Source: Fragum whitleyi
Taxonomy: Eukaryota > Mollusca > Bivalvia > Cardiida > Cardiidae
NCBI GenBank assembly: GCA_948146395.1
Contig: OX411543.1
Location: 47,964,517 to 48,028,516 of the forward strand
Direction of reading: 5' to 3'
DNA: 64,000 nt
The notes below the pieces were generated by a model. That model had not been told where the DNA came from and ran no database searches. It worked only from the letters and a program-made list of their open reading frames with translations. Below, in pieces: positions 31,546 through 43,675 of this stretch; within the stretch, counting starts at the first letter, position 1, and each line of letters opens with the position of its first letter. The position numbers were made by a program, and so were the translations under genes.

Positions 31546-33002
31546 CGGCGGGTGTCGGGTCTATCAGAGTTGACCAAAAAGGCCCAGTCCGAAAAGGCCC
31601 ACTCTTGAAAGTGACAAACATGTCCATAAATACTATACTTTAGATAGGCAATTGCATTTTATTCCAAGGTTAAAGTATTTTATTCTTTTAGGAATCATAA
31701 GTATTATAAAAGCTCGCACATAACGATACCCCCCCCCCCTTCACAAACGTACAAGAAAAAAAGAGAGAGAGATACACGATGAAAATAGACTTCTGTCAAT
31801 ATTCATATCATTAACTATTGATATAAGCCTTAACTCTTTGGTAAAATCCGATCGACATGTACATTTTGAGGGCAAAGTTGTTTACTGATGTAAACGCGTA
31901 TATATATGTGTGATCTATGTTAACATATGAATAAGTGCTTTCAACAGCTGTACATAAAGCCCTCATTTTTTTTTGTTTCTAGATTTTAAACGCCCGTCAA
32001 AAGACGGGATGTACTTGTTATCACTCGTGGTGTCCGGCAATAGAGCAGAGTCCACTTCATTTATCGGAGCATAACTCTGTCACACAATGACCGTTTGGCT
32101 CGAAACTTGGCAGTTATGTATGTTTCTCTAATGATTATGGGGTGCTATACACAAAAACCGTAACAATGCAATTAGGAAATCTCCGTTCCCCGTAAGTATA
32201 TGATAACCACCCATTCCCGAATATACTGTTCACAAAAAATAGAGGATATTGTAATTTCGATTTGTGGTATTCTAGTCAGCTTGGGTAAGCATACATCTTT
32301 AGGGCCCCGTTTTTGAATCATAAACAAAGAAGCCAGTTGTTTGATATCGTGACAATATCTGACTGTGAGACAGGGTTTGACAGCAGTCTGGACTCGCGTT
32401 CTTCTGGTCTCCAGCATACCATTGACTCACATACGGTGAGCTTTTATTTGACCTCACATTATTCCGACAAAATTTGATGCGAATACTTGATAGAGATAAG
32501 CACCAAATATTTTTCTCGAAGTTATGCTCAACTAAAGTAAGAATTTCCATTAAAACATACGCCATGTTAAATTAAGCGCTATACCCCTCTCTTCTAAAAT
32601 GCTGAATTTGAAGGACATGCTTAGCAGAAAAGGTGATTCCATAACTACCATATAACCATGAGACAACTGCTAGTTGGCCAAGAATAAGTTAGATTGTCCC
32701 GAACTGTTTGCAACCACAATAACCTAATGGGTTAACAAATTATCCCCTACTTTTTGTGAACAGTATAATTGTGCTTGAAATTTATTCGAGGAAAGAAACA
32801 CAGAATTGAGAAGAATTGTGGAAATAGATGAAAAAGCTCCAGTTCTCAAAATGATTTCAACCAAAGCATAAACGTATTCTTATATTCTTGAAATGATCGT
32901 CTGCTTCTTTTAGATAGAAATGATTCAGCTTTTAATTTTGTTGTCCAATAATCAGGATCTATGCGATATATCTTGGAAAAAATCATACCATTTATCTGGT
33001 AG
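31546..33002. other. Region between pseudogene pieces: no gene seen
   Basis: Holds a poly(C) tract at about 31730-31738 and, at about 31990-32042, the hairpin CCCGTCAAAAGACGGG followed by GTGGTGTCCGGCAATAG. That resembles the head of the 22561 insertion. Frames at 32172-32565 match no known protein. Confidence 0.5.
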
Positions 33003-33233
33003 CCTGGGGCCCGTTTTAGTAAGCTTCTTACGAAAAAAAAATGATCGTAAGTCAAAATCACAAATCGTACCTGGTGTTTTCATTCATTGTTAGATTCTGC
33101 CCTGCAATATCTCATTGGAAACGGCTTGAGATTTTGCATTGTAGAATTCCATATTTAGTTAAAACCACTGCAACTTAAATGTTTGACTTACACAAAAAAT
33201 GATCGTAAGATGTTTAGTAAAACGGACCCCAGG
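33003..33233. mobile_element. 231-bp MITE with CCTGGGG ends
   Basis: Left end CCTGGGGCCCGTTTTAGTAA, right end TAGTAAAACGGACCCCAGG; TTACGA/TCGTAAG motifs lie inside. A second copy is at 54124-54364. No clear target-site duplication. Confidence 0.8.
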
Positions 33234-33399
33234 TCCTTAACACGTCCGTCCGTTTAAAGAATTTCTCAGTCGGCACATCAGGCAGAGGCCATTTTGGAGA
33301 ATTGCCATCAAGTGTATAGGTTAGATCGACATATCTACGTCCAGCTTCAACACCCGACAACGGGGACAATAGTATCAACAAACACGTTATCGAAGTCAT
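33234..33399 (-). pseudogene. Cyclase pseudogene exon 1 (signal peptide)
   Basis: ATG at 33399-33397 opens a hydrophobic signal peptide, MTSITCLLILLSPLSGVEAG, followed by RRYVDLTYTLDGNSPKWP, the family N-terminal motif, and FFKRTDVL. A MITE (33003-33233) begins immediately after. Past the MITE the strand reads GYQIN followed by GGTATG, which could be the rest of the exon and its donor; that continuation is inference. Confidence 0.75.
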
Positions 33400-33411
33400 C
33401 TCATAAACTAG

Positions 33412-33808
33412 GGCTACATTAGTTACATCGGCAAAACTATTCTAAATCGCTCTCTTAAGCGCTTCATTTATTCATTTCAAACACTCAAACCAATCAAAAA
33501 CGCACAAAATCACTGAACAAAAGAATAAAGTTAGAAAAAAACGCGATTTCACTTGAATACATGAAATTGAATTTATACGCGTCTGATAGTATCTCTAAGA
33601 AATAAGAAGCTAATCATAGAACTACATTGTAGTTTGCATATCTTATTAAAGATAAATAATAAATATCGCTAATTGTGTTCATCCTGAACAAATTCAGTTA
33701 GCGATATTGAAATATCTCCCTTTAATTTCCCCGAAAATTAGTCCACACATTCATTCAATATCATTCTTATACCGTTCATATTGTCATTTCACGATGTTGT
33801 TAACTGTA
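33412..33808 (+). mobile_element. Family-A MITE
   Basis: TACATTAGTTACATCGGCAA ... TTTCACGATGTTGTTAACTG then TA; diverged inner hairpin around 33662-33722. Lies just upstream of the cyclase signal-peptide exon, so it may occupy the former promoter. Confidence 0.75.
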
Positions 33809-34008
33809 CATGTATATAAACCTGCAAGCATAAGATAAAAAAACATGAATTATTTGCAGTTATTGCGCTCTGCAAAGCATATGTAATAAAGGTGGCAATA
33901 GACAGCGGCATCTCGACTCTATACACCGGAAGTGGGGTTTCGTTTATTTTACGGCTCTTTTTGCACATTATCCTTCAAAGTAAAAATGAAAGGAGAGTGA
34001 AAAGATGT

Positions 34009-34431
34009 ACAGTAAGTAGCATCGGGTAATTGACACTCATTACGATCAAAAGCATTCGCTCAGCGCTCCATTTATTCATTCTAAACACTTACTCAAACCG
34101 ATCAAAAACGCTCCAAATCATCATTGGAAAATATTTCGAAATCGTTATAGAAGATTTGCATCTAAATCAAATCGATCAAATTATTCTATGATTTTATTTG
34201 CCGGTGTGGATTTTAAAGTGTCTGGTGAACGAAGACACACAAACAGAAAAGTATGCATATTCTATTAAAGGGAGATAATAATTATCGCTAACTGTATTCA
34301 TCTTGACCAAAAAATCGATATTGGATTACCTCCCATTAATTTCACTCAAAACTCGCCCCACACACTCGATTGCATTCCGAAATCATTCCAAAATCATTCA
34401 TCTTGTCAATTTCACATTGTTCTTAACTGTA
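34009..34431 (+). mobile_element. Family-A MITE
   Basis: T|ACAGTAAGTAGCATCGGGTA ... CAATTTCACATTGTTCTTAA then CTGTA; inner GGGAGATAATAATTATCGCT with partner GGATTACCTCCC. Confidence 0.8.
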
Positions 34432-34750
34432 TTAGGCTTGACTGTTCATAAAAGAATAATGACTACAATGTATTTCTGTAATATTAAAGTTCGTACGTCG
34501 TATTGTACAAAATATTGTTTGTTCTTGAGTATTGTGAGTTTTTGATCGCCAGTCGACGATATGTGCTTAAGTTCAAATAGTTTTAAATGGAAGAAAAATT
34601 ACTTGATAATCATTCCGTCTGTTTTAAATGCATATAATTTTATTTTAGCTGTGTTCATCAAAATTTGTGCGTTGTGATGGCTGAAGGTCCGCAAAAAGTA
34701 GTTTCGTAAGACTACTGACAATTTTTACATTTTTTGTTCATGATATTAAA

Positions 34751-35180
34751 TTACGATTAGTAACATCTTGAAATTGTCATTCACCTCAATCAAAACTATT
34801 CTAAATCGCTCACTCAGCGCTCCATTTATCCATTCCAAACATTCACCCAAACCATTCAAAAACGCTCAGACTCATTGAAAATATAGATTCAACAACGTCA
34901 TTCAAAATAAATTTTAATAGAGAAAAATCCCTATCTCACTTACATAATTCATTTTGTTACGTTCTTGAAGAAAAATGAAGCTGTTGTAGAGATTGTATGC
35001 ATTTTTAGTAAAGAGGGGTAATCAATATCGCCAATTTTGTTCATCCTGAACAAAATTTGCGATATAGGACTACCTCCCATTAATTTCACTGAAAACTCGC
35101 TCCACACACTCATTCAATTTCAATACTAAATCATTCCAAAATCATTCGCCTTGTCAATTTCACGATGTCGTTAACTGTAT
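34751..35180 (+). mobile_element. Family-A MITE
   Basis: TTACGATTAGTAACATCTTG ... TTTCACGATGTCGTTAACTG then TA; inner hairpin GGGGTAATCAATATCGCCAA with partner GGACTACCTCCC. Confidence 0.8.
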
Positions 35181-35699
35181 ATGATATGAAGAGAGTATTT
35201 TTTGATTTCATAGAGGTATTTAAAGAAAAACCCTATCACACTAATATATGAATCCCCTTCGCTTCGCTTCGCTTCCCTTCGTGTAAAAATCAACAAATAC
35301 GTTCTTCATCTCTTAAATAAATGTACTTACTTCTATCTTTTAGAATAACCCATGTAAGGGAATTAGAATTTATCTCACGGCGGCATTCTTCACTGATAAG
35401 CATACTCAAAATTCACACTCTTTGCATTTCAAAACTCTTGCCACTATTTTTACTGGCTATAAAAAGGGTTTTATTCCTCAAGAAAAACATTAAAGAGTAT
35501 GCAACTAATTTAAAAGCTCTTGAAAAGGGAAAGAAATCTGCCTCATTACAGAGAAATCTTTACAATTTTTTGTCCAAGATATTAGATTATATGATAAGAT
35601 GAAACATTTTGTATATTTTAAGGAGGTATAGAACTAAAAACTATTCACACTCATTTTGTAATCTACATCGCTTATTCATTCTGTACAAAGAATTTTAAA

Positions 35700-35945
35700 C
35701 GAGGCTTAGTTTTGAAAGATACCTAGACAATTTATCAGGCAATTGCAGAATTTCTATGTCTAAATTGAGGCTATCTTCTCATAAATTACGCATTGAAACT
35801 GGTCGTTATATCCGCGAACTCACTGATTCATCACGTAGATACTGTCTGTTTTGTGACTCTCAAGATATAGAGGACGAATACCATTTTGTTCTGGTCTGTC
35901 CGATTTATGAATATTTAAGAAAAAAGTATATAGATAAGTTTTATT
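35700..35945 (+). mobile_element. LINE retrotransposon 3' coding fragment (RT C-terminal zinc knuckle)
   Basis: Reading from about 35700 gives FERYLDNLSGNCRISMSKLR, LSSHKLRIETGRY and CLFCDSQDIEDEYHFVLVC, then PIYEYLRKKYI. CX2C-X9-H-X4-C is the zinc knuckle found at the C-terminus of many LINE reverse transcriptases, and LSSH.L.IETGRY before it is typical of molluscan and cnidarian elements. Only the 3' end is present, with no intact RT domain. A (AATAC)n run follows at about 35957-35980. Confidence 0.8.
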
Positions 35946-36587
35946 TTAATACAATTATACAATACAATACAATACAATTATTCTTTATTTGTAAATAAAG
36001 GCCACCGGCCCACAATACATCTACTTTTACATATGACAATTTATGGAGTTGTAATCCCGAAATTTCAACAATTAAGAAGTAAGTATCTTTAATTTTTGTA
36101 AAAAATATCATAAATATTTGAAAAACTAGACCAGTAGGGAAATATATATAAAGTTCTGCATTAAATCATTGTCAGAAGAAGAGCCAAGAAAAATGTTGCC
36201 TTTCAGCTTTTTCTCTACTTCCAACATTGATTCAATTTTAGGGTACATGCAAGTTCACCATATCTTATATATAATAAGCCAAGCGTTTTCAAATTTGTTA
36301 CATTAATGAGTACTGAAAAAATATCCGTTTTAAGAAATCTCGGAAAATTCATTCGTGAGTCATTTATGCTTCGTAAATCGTTATGCTAGCTTCTAACTCG
36401 ATGGTTCAGAGTGAAACTGTTGTAACTCCCTATAAACATATAGGGGGTTGCGGCTGTTTCGCGCTGAGCCATCGAGCTGTCGAACTATTTCACAAGGTCT
36501 TGTTCTACCTCCTCGTATAGCATACTTATTTTCAGATATATAAGACGTTAATCTCGTATGTTCTATCGTATTACAATCTTGCCAGTA

Positions 36588-36701
36588 ATGATGATGGTTG
36601 CTACAATAACAATTACAGTTGTGGTTGCTGTCGTAGTAATTGTTCTCATTCTCGCAAATAAAAGAACACCACGATTTCACTCAAATTCAGAAAAGAGTTA
36701 G
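36588..36701 (+). CDS. Small frame with one strong membrane helix (unrecognised)
   Basis: ATG at 36588, TAG at 36699-36701, 37 residues. After MMM the stretch VATITITVVVAVVVIVLILA is a textbook single membrane span, followed by the basic NKRTPR stop-transfer and a polar tail. An acceptor-like CTTGCCAG lies just upstream, so this could be the last exon of a lost type I membrane protein. No upstream exon was found. GTT/GTA-rich simple sequence could also give this by chance. Confidence 0.25.
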   Translation: MMMVATITITVVVAVVVIVLILANKRTPRFHSNSEKS

Positions 36702-36860
36702 TATCCTTCCATAAAATATAAATGTAGCTATGAATTTGTTCAGCTTACGGTATTGTTGCTTACCTTTCACATATTTAGATATTATACATGTTACTTGTAA
36801 TTTGACCAGAAACTTTATGTAAGTTTGTATCAATAAAGAATATGTCTATGTCCATAAAAG

Positions 36861-39800
36861 GTGATTAGGTTTTAAGTTTTAAGCTCTATGCAATTAAGGA
36901 ACACTCTCTTTATACCTTCAATGGAAAACGAATGACAGTGAAATGATCTTGGTAAAGAGGGAGATTCCGTCATTTAATCCTTTCCCACATAACCTTATAT
37001 TTTTGTTAACCTACGCAAACTTGACGTAAAGGGGCAGGTTCAGAAAGTGGCATTTTTGGCCCTGTTACAAATTTTAATAAAAATGTGCTCATGAGTTTGT
37101 TTTTTATCTATGATATGTAAAATGCTTGCCGAAAACATGATAGTTCTATCTTGCGTTGTCATGGCAACCATAAACCTTGGATCTACAAATTTATCCTTTT
37201 TCATCCTTTTTCACCCATATTTGATATAATACACAATAAGGTATGTATAAAATGTGTGAAAAACTTTTAACAGGCTATAAAAAAAGTATTTTTACATCAA
37301 AACATGATGAGACATATTGCCATGGAAACACAACCAATTTTAATAAAAGAATATAAGAATTATGTAAAAAAAAAAAAAAAAAAAAAAAAGAGGCATATTG
37401 AAAACATTCTATTGAATGACCGAACCTTTATTTTGATTTTTGAATATATATATATTTATATAAATCCATTTACTAGGTGTTAGATAGATGATTATATTAT
37501 TCTAACAAAAGAAAGTACGTTACCATAGCAACCCCTTACAGTAAAATCAAGAGTTAATAGCGATTCACCTTTCATTTTTTCAGTAGGACATTTGGCATAG
37601 CATGTCCTTGATTTCAAGAAAAAATAAGAGAAAATGGTGGGTCTTAAGTAATATTTTGAGTAAAAAATATCAAAATTACTTCTGGTTGCCATGGAAAATG
37701 ATTTGTGATAGTGAAAAAAACTAATTTCAGGAGCTTTTGAAGTGGCATACATCAGTTTTGCAAGAAACTAGACTGTCGCAAAGCGGACTTATAACCCTGA
37801 AAAGCACATTGTCAAAATGCAAGTGCTAAAAGTATAGGAGGTGTTTGTTACAAATATTGAGGTCATATGCAGCATTTGCATGAAGTTTCATGATTTTAGG
37901 TTGCTTGGTACTTGAGTAAGAGTCCGAAAACGAAAGGTGAAAAAACATGACAGTGACCTTGACCTTTGTGGCCCAAAAATAAAAGGAAACTTCCTAAGGC
38001 CCATACGCAACATTTGAATAAAGTCTCAGGATTCTAGGTCGCTTGGATTTTTAGTTAGAGTCCAGAAATTAAAGTTGAACAAAAATCGACTGTGACCTTG
38101 ACCTATGTGACCTTGACCTTTGACCTATATGACCCAAAAAAACAATAGGGCACTTCCTTGAGTCATAAGCAAAATTTGCATAAAGTTTAATGATTGTAGG
38201 TCGCTTGGTTCTCGAGTTAGAGTCGGGAAACGAAAATTGAACAAAGACTGACTGTGACCTTGACCTTGACCTATGTCACCCAAAAACAATAGGGCACTTT
38301 CTTTGGTCATAAGCAACAGTTGTTTAAAGTTTCATGATTGTAGATCACTTGGTTTTTGAGTTTGAGTCCGAAAACGAAATTGAACAAAAATTGACTGTGA
38401 CCTTGACCTTTGACCTATATGACCCCAAAACAATAGGGCACTTCCTTGGGGAATAAGCAACTTTTGTATAAAGTTTCATGATTGTAGGTCACTTGGTTCT
38501 TGAGTTAGAATCCGGAAATGAAAAGATCTACAGACGGATGGACAGACAGACAAACATGGTGAAACTTCGTAGGTTGGGGGTATAAAAATATATCAAAGTC
38601 ATTACAAGAGGACTATTACGTGTATTGCCCTGTATTGCTCACATATGCACCCTGACTCATGTCGTTTTAAATAAATAACCTTTAAACACAATTAAATGAC
38701 AACTAAATGATTATTTTCATCAAAATGGTCTTTGTTACCTAACACACTATAACATAACAAGATCTTTAGCATTTCAGAAAGTGCATGCTTAAAATAATAA
38801 GAGACAGGGATGTTTGAATAACTAGTTTCATTCTCACTGTGCAGCCATATTGCAAAATGCTTATAAATTTTTGCACATCGGTCAAATGATTCATAGGAAA
38901 TTGCTTTTACAGCTCCCTTTCTTGTGATTAAAATTGGAATACTGCCAAATATCCCTCGGCTTCTTATTCATGACTAGAAAAAATAGCCTTAGCTAGTTTG
39001 AAGAGGTTTGAACCAGAACTGTCTTCATAAAATCTTGGACAAGTTTGAAAAAGGTCAAATGGAGTTAAAAGCAAGGTCACCAGGTCAAATTATTGGGGAT
39101 AAAAATATGGATACTCTACATGCCTATTTTTTTCAGTGAAATATAAGAAAAAATTAAAAATGAAAGACCTCTAAAGTGGTAACAAGAGAATGTCCTTAAG
39201 ACTCTTTTCGCATGACATACCTGGGAATACAGGTATTACAAAATCAATAGGATCCTTCCATACAGACAAATTTGAGAAAGATTGGAACAAAGTTGTGACC
39301 TCTGGAATGGCACAAAAGAAATAGTATATATGGCTTCTTTTCCCATAATAAACTGGTGCCTCAGAATGAAAACCATAATCAGTAGGGCCCTTTCTTTTAC
39401 AATGACAAACATCCAAAGCAAGGTTAAGTAAGATTGATACAAAATTATAAGAATGAAATCGTCTTTAAGGCTCCTTTTCTTGTAACATATGTTGGAGTGC
39501 CACCATAAGCAATATTTTGTCTACACAGTTTGAGAAAGATCGAGCCAAAGTAGTGACCTCTGGTGCTAAAACAATATTTGGCCTTGCCCCTTAGTGTTAC
39601 CTTGACCTTTGTGATCAAGACACGATATTCACAAATAACTTTTTTATGGACAATCTTGCAAACTTATTTGAAAATCCATCCATAGATTGGAGAGTAAACG
39701 ACTAAAAATCAATATTTAACCTCAATTTTGACCTTTGACCTCTTGCTGTGACCTTGCCCTTTGAAACCAAAACAGGAGGTTCAGAGAAAACAAAACATGA

Positions 39801-40700
39801 TATTCACAAATAATTTTTTTTGACAATTTTGCCAACTAATGTGAAAAGCCATCCATAGATGGGAGGGTAAACGACGAAAAAACAATATTATACAATATTA
39901 TACCCCAATTTTGACCTTTGACCTCTTGCTGTGACCTTGACCTTTGAAACCAAACACGAATTTCACAGAAAACAAAACATGATATTCATAAATATTTTTT
40001 TATGGACAATTATGCCAATTTATGTGAAAATCCATCCATAGATGGGAGAGTAAACGACCAAAAATCAATATTATACCCAAATTTTGACCTTAACCTCTTA
40101 CTGTGACCTTGACCCTTGAAACCAAAACAGGAGGTTCAGAAAAAACAAAACGTCTAATGCCTATGAACAATTTTGCCAACTTCTTTGGAAATCCATTGTC
40201 AAATGCCTGTGATATTGACCAAAAATGAATATCATACCTAAATATTGACCTTTGACCTCTGAGGGCAAAAAGTTATTTTTTTAACTGGGAGCCACCTGAC
40301 AACCAAAAATTGCTGGTAAGTTTTGGTTTTTAAAAATTGTAAGAATTGCACTATAAATGATATAAAGTTGGTTGTAAAATGGCGCCCATGATTTTACTGG
40401 GTCTAAAGTTGTAATTTTCACCTTTTTTCTAGGAATTTGCATAATTTGCACGTATTTCTCTTCCATTTTCTACAAGAAGGTGACGCTTGACATTCACTTT
40501 GATGCCAGTATTTTGAAGTTCAATCTCCACTTGCATGTATGATACATCAATATCAATAATTAAATCAAATTAGAAAATAAAAAAAATTAGGGCCAAATTC
40601 TGTAGTTAGTGAACCTGCTCCTTTGTCATAGTAAGAGATCAAAAGAGTATTTTTTTTTATATTTCATGGAAATATGAAACCAAAAACCTAATCACCTAGT
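36861..40700. mobile_element. ~3.8-kb element with long inverted subterminal regions
   Basis: GGTGATTAGGTTTTAAG at 36861 is mirrored by AAAACCTAATCACC ending at 40700. GGGGCAGGTTCAGAAAG ... TTTTTGGCCCTG at 37030 is mirrored near 40590-40620, so the inverted homology extends over 100-200 bases. Inside are a poly(A) run of 24 (37366-37389) and two arrays containing GTGACCTTGACCTTTGACC, at 37850-38540 (~155-bp units) and 39040-40260 (~170-bp units). No transposase frame. Confidence 0.6.
37850..38590 (-). repeat. Tandem array ending in a GTCT tract
   Basis: About four units share TTTCATGATTGTAGGTC(A/G)CTTGG, AAATTGACTGTGACCTTG and AACAATAGGGCACTTCCTT. The right end carries GATGGACAGACAGACAAAC and TTGGGGGTATAAA, the reverse of the usual head, so this is a HINE-like element in minus orientation. 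Confidence 0.65.
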
Positions 40701-41089
40701 ATAAATACGCGAGGCAAATTCATACATTAGTGTGATAAGGTTTTTAGTTTCATAACTCTATGAAATCAATCCTTTCTTTATATCTTATAATTTAATATAT
40801 ATGAAGTAAAACTTAAGAAATATCAATAATGAGATTTGTAATTGGACTTCTTTGTGTGGCAGCTTATAAAATAGCCACGTACTCAAAATTATTTTCATTG
40901 GAGAATAAAACCAACTGTCCAGAAAATCAGGATGCCTAAATCGTATCGTACACAACTAGAATGAAATAATTTTGACGTAGATAAAAGACCAATCTTATCT
41001 TTCTCCATTCCTTACCCCATGAGAATGAAATAACCTTTGCATGAGCGGGGTTTTCACTGTTAAGTATTGTGTAAATTGTAAATTTGTAA

Positions 41090-41225
41090 TAGGTAAGGTG
41101 AACGATTTTGGAAAAAAAAACCCGAAATTATTCAATTTCGTTTGTTGAGCGAATTTTGAATGAAATCAAAAAGCGCTAAGTAACGAATTTCAACAATGAT
41201 TTCGTTCAATAAGAGATGTTTTACT
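41090..41225 (-). mobile_element. Degenerate family-A MITE fragment
   Basis: GGTGAACGATTTTGGAAAAA, GAGCGAATTTTGAATGAAAT and ATGATTTCGTTCAATAAGAG keep the family order without termini. Confidence 0.45.
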
Positions 41226-41237
41226 TCCTCCCCTTAG

Positions 41238-41462
41238 CCCTTTCCTGTTTTACAAAATTTTGGACCTGTCCAAATTCAAATGTTTTGCAGACGAAAATTT
41301 AAAGTGGATTTAATTTGAAAAATAACCATATTGTAGGGTAGAAAATAGTGTGGAAAAAGAAGAAATTGCTTATCAGAAGCAATTTCTTCTTTTTTTCACA
41401 ATGTTTTCTCAATCATAAAATCACAGGCACGTAAAAAGCAGAGATTAAACAGCAAAGGGTTG
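41238..41462 (+). mobile_element. TTAA MITE, copy 4
   Basis: TTAG|CCCTTTCCTGTTTTACA ... TAAACAGCAAAGGG|TTGA. The target site is mutated on both sides; the internal palindrome GAAGAAATTGCTTATCAG is kept. Confidence 0.75.
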
Positions 41463-41639
41463 ATAAAGCCTACGTATCTTTCTGTTTGTGACTTAAAATA
41501 CGGCGAAAAAAATCTTATTTTTTAGAATGCTTCGTCAAAATGCACTATTTTGTTAATTTCCGTTTATTTGTCGTCGCTACCGTAACATATGCCCATAAAA
41601 GCGACGCCCCCAGAGGACAGTAAGGTGTTACGGGGAAAG

Positions 41640-41860
41640 TGCAAGGATACATGACGAAACCACTGCTGAGATCAGCCATGGTTCTTTAGCGTGCTCGGAG
41701 TAAGGCACCGTCTCACTGGACCTCGGTTTAAAGTCTCAACCGAAAGCCAATAAGTTTGTTAGTGTGCCAGCCTGGGAATCGAACCCAAACAATCGGCCTT
41801 CAATTGTTTTGAAGTCCGGTGCTCTACCGAATGTGCTAATCGGGCTGACTCGCCCATCCG
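41640..41860 (-). mobile_element. tRNA-derived SINE, minus strand
   Basis: On the minus strand, CAGCCCGATTAGCACATTCG then GTAGAGCACCGGACTTC gives an A-box-like region, and GGGTTCGATTCCCAGGCTGG gives a strong B box. CAGCC/GGCTG can pair as an acceptor stem, but the variable region is too long for a normal tRNA. The body continues to GAGACGGTGCCTTACTCCG and CGCTAAAGAACC. A functional tRNA is unlikely. Confidence 0.6.
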
Positions 41861-41894
41861 CCTAATATACATCCGAGGTCAACCGGAAACCTTT

Positions 41895-43110
41895 GGCGAT
41901 TTTACTGAATGGACTTCGGGAATAATGAGGGCGCAGGCATTAAAGCACGTCACATCTCACGTGGGTTTATGTGACGTCACAAACATTACTACAAGGATGA
42001 CTTTTCGAAACAGAGAATCAATGAAAGGATAAATTAGCCATATTTTATTTTGATAACAAAACGCAGTGGTTAACTGCATTTTGTCACCAAGTTATTAAAT
42101 GCACAGAAGAACTCCACAGACAATCGGAGAAAACAAACTAGATGTGTTTTTCTTCATGGGTATTAAGTAGCCGAAGAACCAGAACCCGAATTACCTTTAA
42201 AAGACTCAAATTAGTATATTTACGTCCGAGGTACTTTCCAGATTAAGGAAAAGTCCGAGTGTTGTTCCAAATAATCCGAGGACTGTTGCAGTCGACGGAA
42301 ATGGCCGAGGAATGTTAAGGATGACCTCCGAGCCACTTTCTAGTCTAGTAGAAAATTTCGAGCGATGTTCCAAGCGTAGACTTGCGAGCCTGCCTTATTC
42401 TTTCGGTATCGTAGGGTAGCGTAGATGGGACAGATTTACCAGTCTATATTAGGTTTTACCTGTCCAAGTATGGGAGGGTAGCGTAGATGAGACAGGTTTT
42501 CCAGTCTACTCTGACGTAAGAGTATTAATTTTGGATCAGTCTATATGGTATTCGGCATTTGGTGGTAATTTGCTTGATTGATTGATTGAATGGAGTTTAA
42601 CACCACTTTCAACATCATTTCAGTTATATCGCGGCGGCTTGAGCACCTAACAATGGATTCCTGGTATTTCCCTCGCCAGTACAACTATCACATTCTTTCC
42701 TAGCCTCCAGCTGCTATCTCACATAGGACTACGATTATCAACCCATGGGTGATAGACAAATAGTCGGAATGAATGGGTGCCGTCGTCGGGGATCGAGGTG
42801 GTACATTTGTACTTTGGTCAATACGTGGAAGAATAATAGTTTCTTTCAATGCTTTTCCATCATCTTTTGAGAAGTTTTTTTATCATGATATAATTTGAAA
42901 ACAAAACGCAGTAAAACATTGTGTTTTGTTTTAGAATTATATTATGACCAATTTAAACATTGCGTTGATTTTTTTTTCCGCAACGTCATCTTCCGAAAAG
43001 TTTGTCACGTAACATAACCCCGCGTACGATATGACACAATTTCATGTCTGCGCCCTCATTATTCTCGAGGTATTTTCCGTATAAATCGCCGAAGGTTCTC
43101 GATTAGACCG
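41895..43110. repeat. ~1.2-kb long inverted repeat with CRE motifs, SINE in the middle
   Basis: The left arm (GGGCGCAGGCATTAAAGCAC ... ATGTGACGTCACAAACATTA ... TTTGATAACAAAACGCAG) is mirrored by the right arm near 42895-43075 (ACAAAACGCAG..., CAACGTCATCTTCCGAAAAG, GTCTGCGCCCTCATTATT). A relative with the same arms lies at 50815-51370. Confidence 0.7.
42560..42830 (-). mobile_element. SINE (family E), minus strand
   Basis: Complement of the family body: CCTCCAGCTGCTATCTCACA, TCCTGGTATTTCCCTCGCC, GGAGTTTAACACCACTTTC, and a (TTGA)n tail at 42572-42590. It lies inside the loop of the long inverted repeat. Confidence 0.7.
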
Positions 43111-43675
43111 GTCCGGGTACACATCAGCAAAAATTCTCCGATTCAATTGAAAATAAAGGGAAGTAATTTTGATATCAATTACCGTAGGAAATGTACTCGT
43201 CTGAACTCCCTTATACAATAATTGGTTAGTTTTAAGACGGATAACAAATCTTTTAGCCATTTCAAAGGATGGTTGAAATGTATTATGTCGAATTAACAAA
43301 AAGGAAATAAATTAACATTCAGGGTACAGCACTCTGAGGAAAATGGTAATTAACTTTATAGTAAACGCTATTTGAAAAAAAGAAACGTAAAACTGATTTA
43401 CGGTCTAAGAATAAAACGACGTTATCACAAACACGTTAGATTGCCTAATTACGACTCGGTCTAATCCAAGCCAGGGAAATATTAAACGAACACAATTCAT
43501 GCATACTTGTACACAAAAATGACATCGCGCATAGATTTCTCTTTAAAGATGAAAGGGATAAGCAAAACTTTCAACTGTTTTTACTTACGTCATTAAAAAC
43601 GCGGCCTTATATGAATCCTAAAACTCAGAGAGAAAAAAAAGATGCCATGCGTCATAAACAACGCCTGATTAATTT

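Larger units (their letters stand above)
29238..33399 (-). pseudogene. Cyclase-family (kynurenine formamidase/isatin hydrolase-like) pseudogene
   Basis: Family members are metal-dependent hydrolases; animal ones of this type are often secreted. Seen on the - strand: a signal-peptide exon (33399-33234), a middle piece (31545-31457) and a C-terminal piece (29781-29238). Together they show DLTYTLDGNSPKWP, HAVEGKQALEEI, KLINTGVVIDIKEK, NPNYALTVEEIKEHE, FINSGWG, FHFPGYSLESAEFLL and VGIDTPSVDVA, in family order. Lesions: a 2-base loss near 31498, a 1,675-bp element within an exon (29782-31456), a CA gain near 29412-29417 and a 231-bp MITE abutting exon 1. The HGGTHxDAP metal-binding block was not found. 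An intact homologue probably exists elsewhere in the genome. Sequencing error could explain single frameshifts but not the insertions. Confidence 0.85.

Noticed and set aside
35321..35602. 93-codon ORF as part of the LINE protein
   Set aside because: No recognisable RT or endonuclease motif, and stops separate it from the zinc-knuckle segment.
41761..41856. Genuine tRNA gene on the minus strand
   Set aside because: B box is good but the variable region is too long, and it continues into a SINE-type body.
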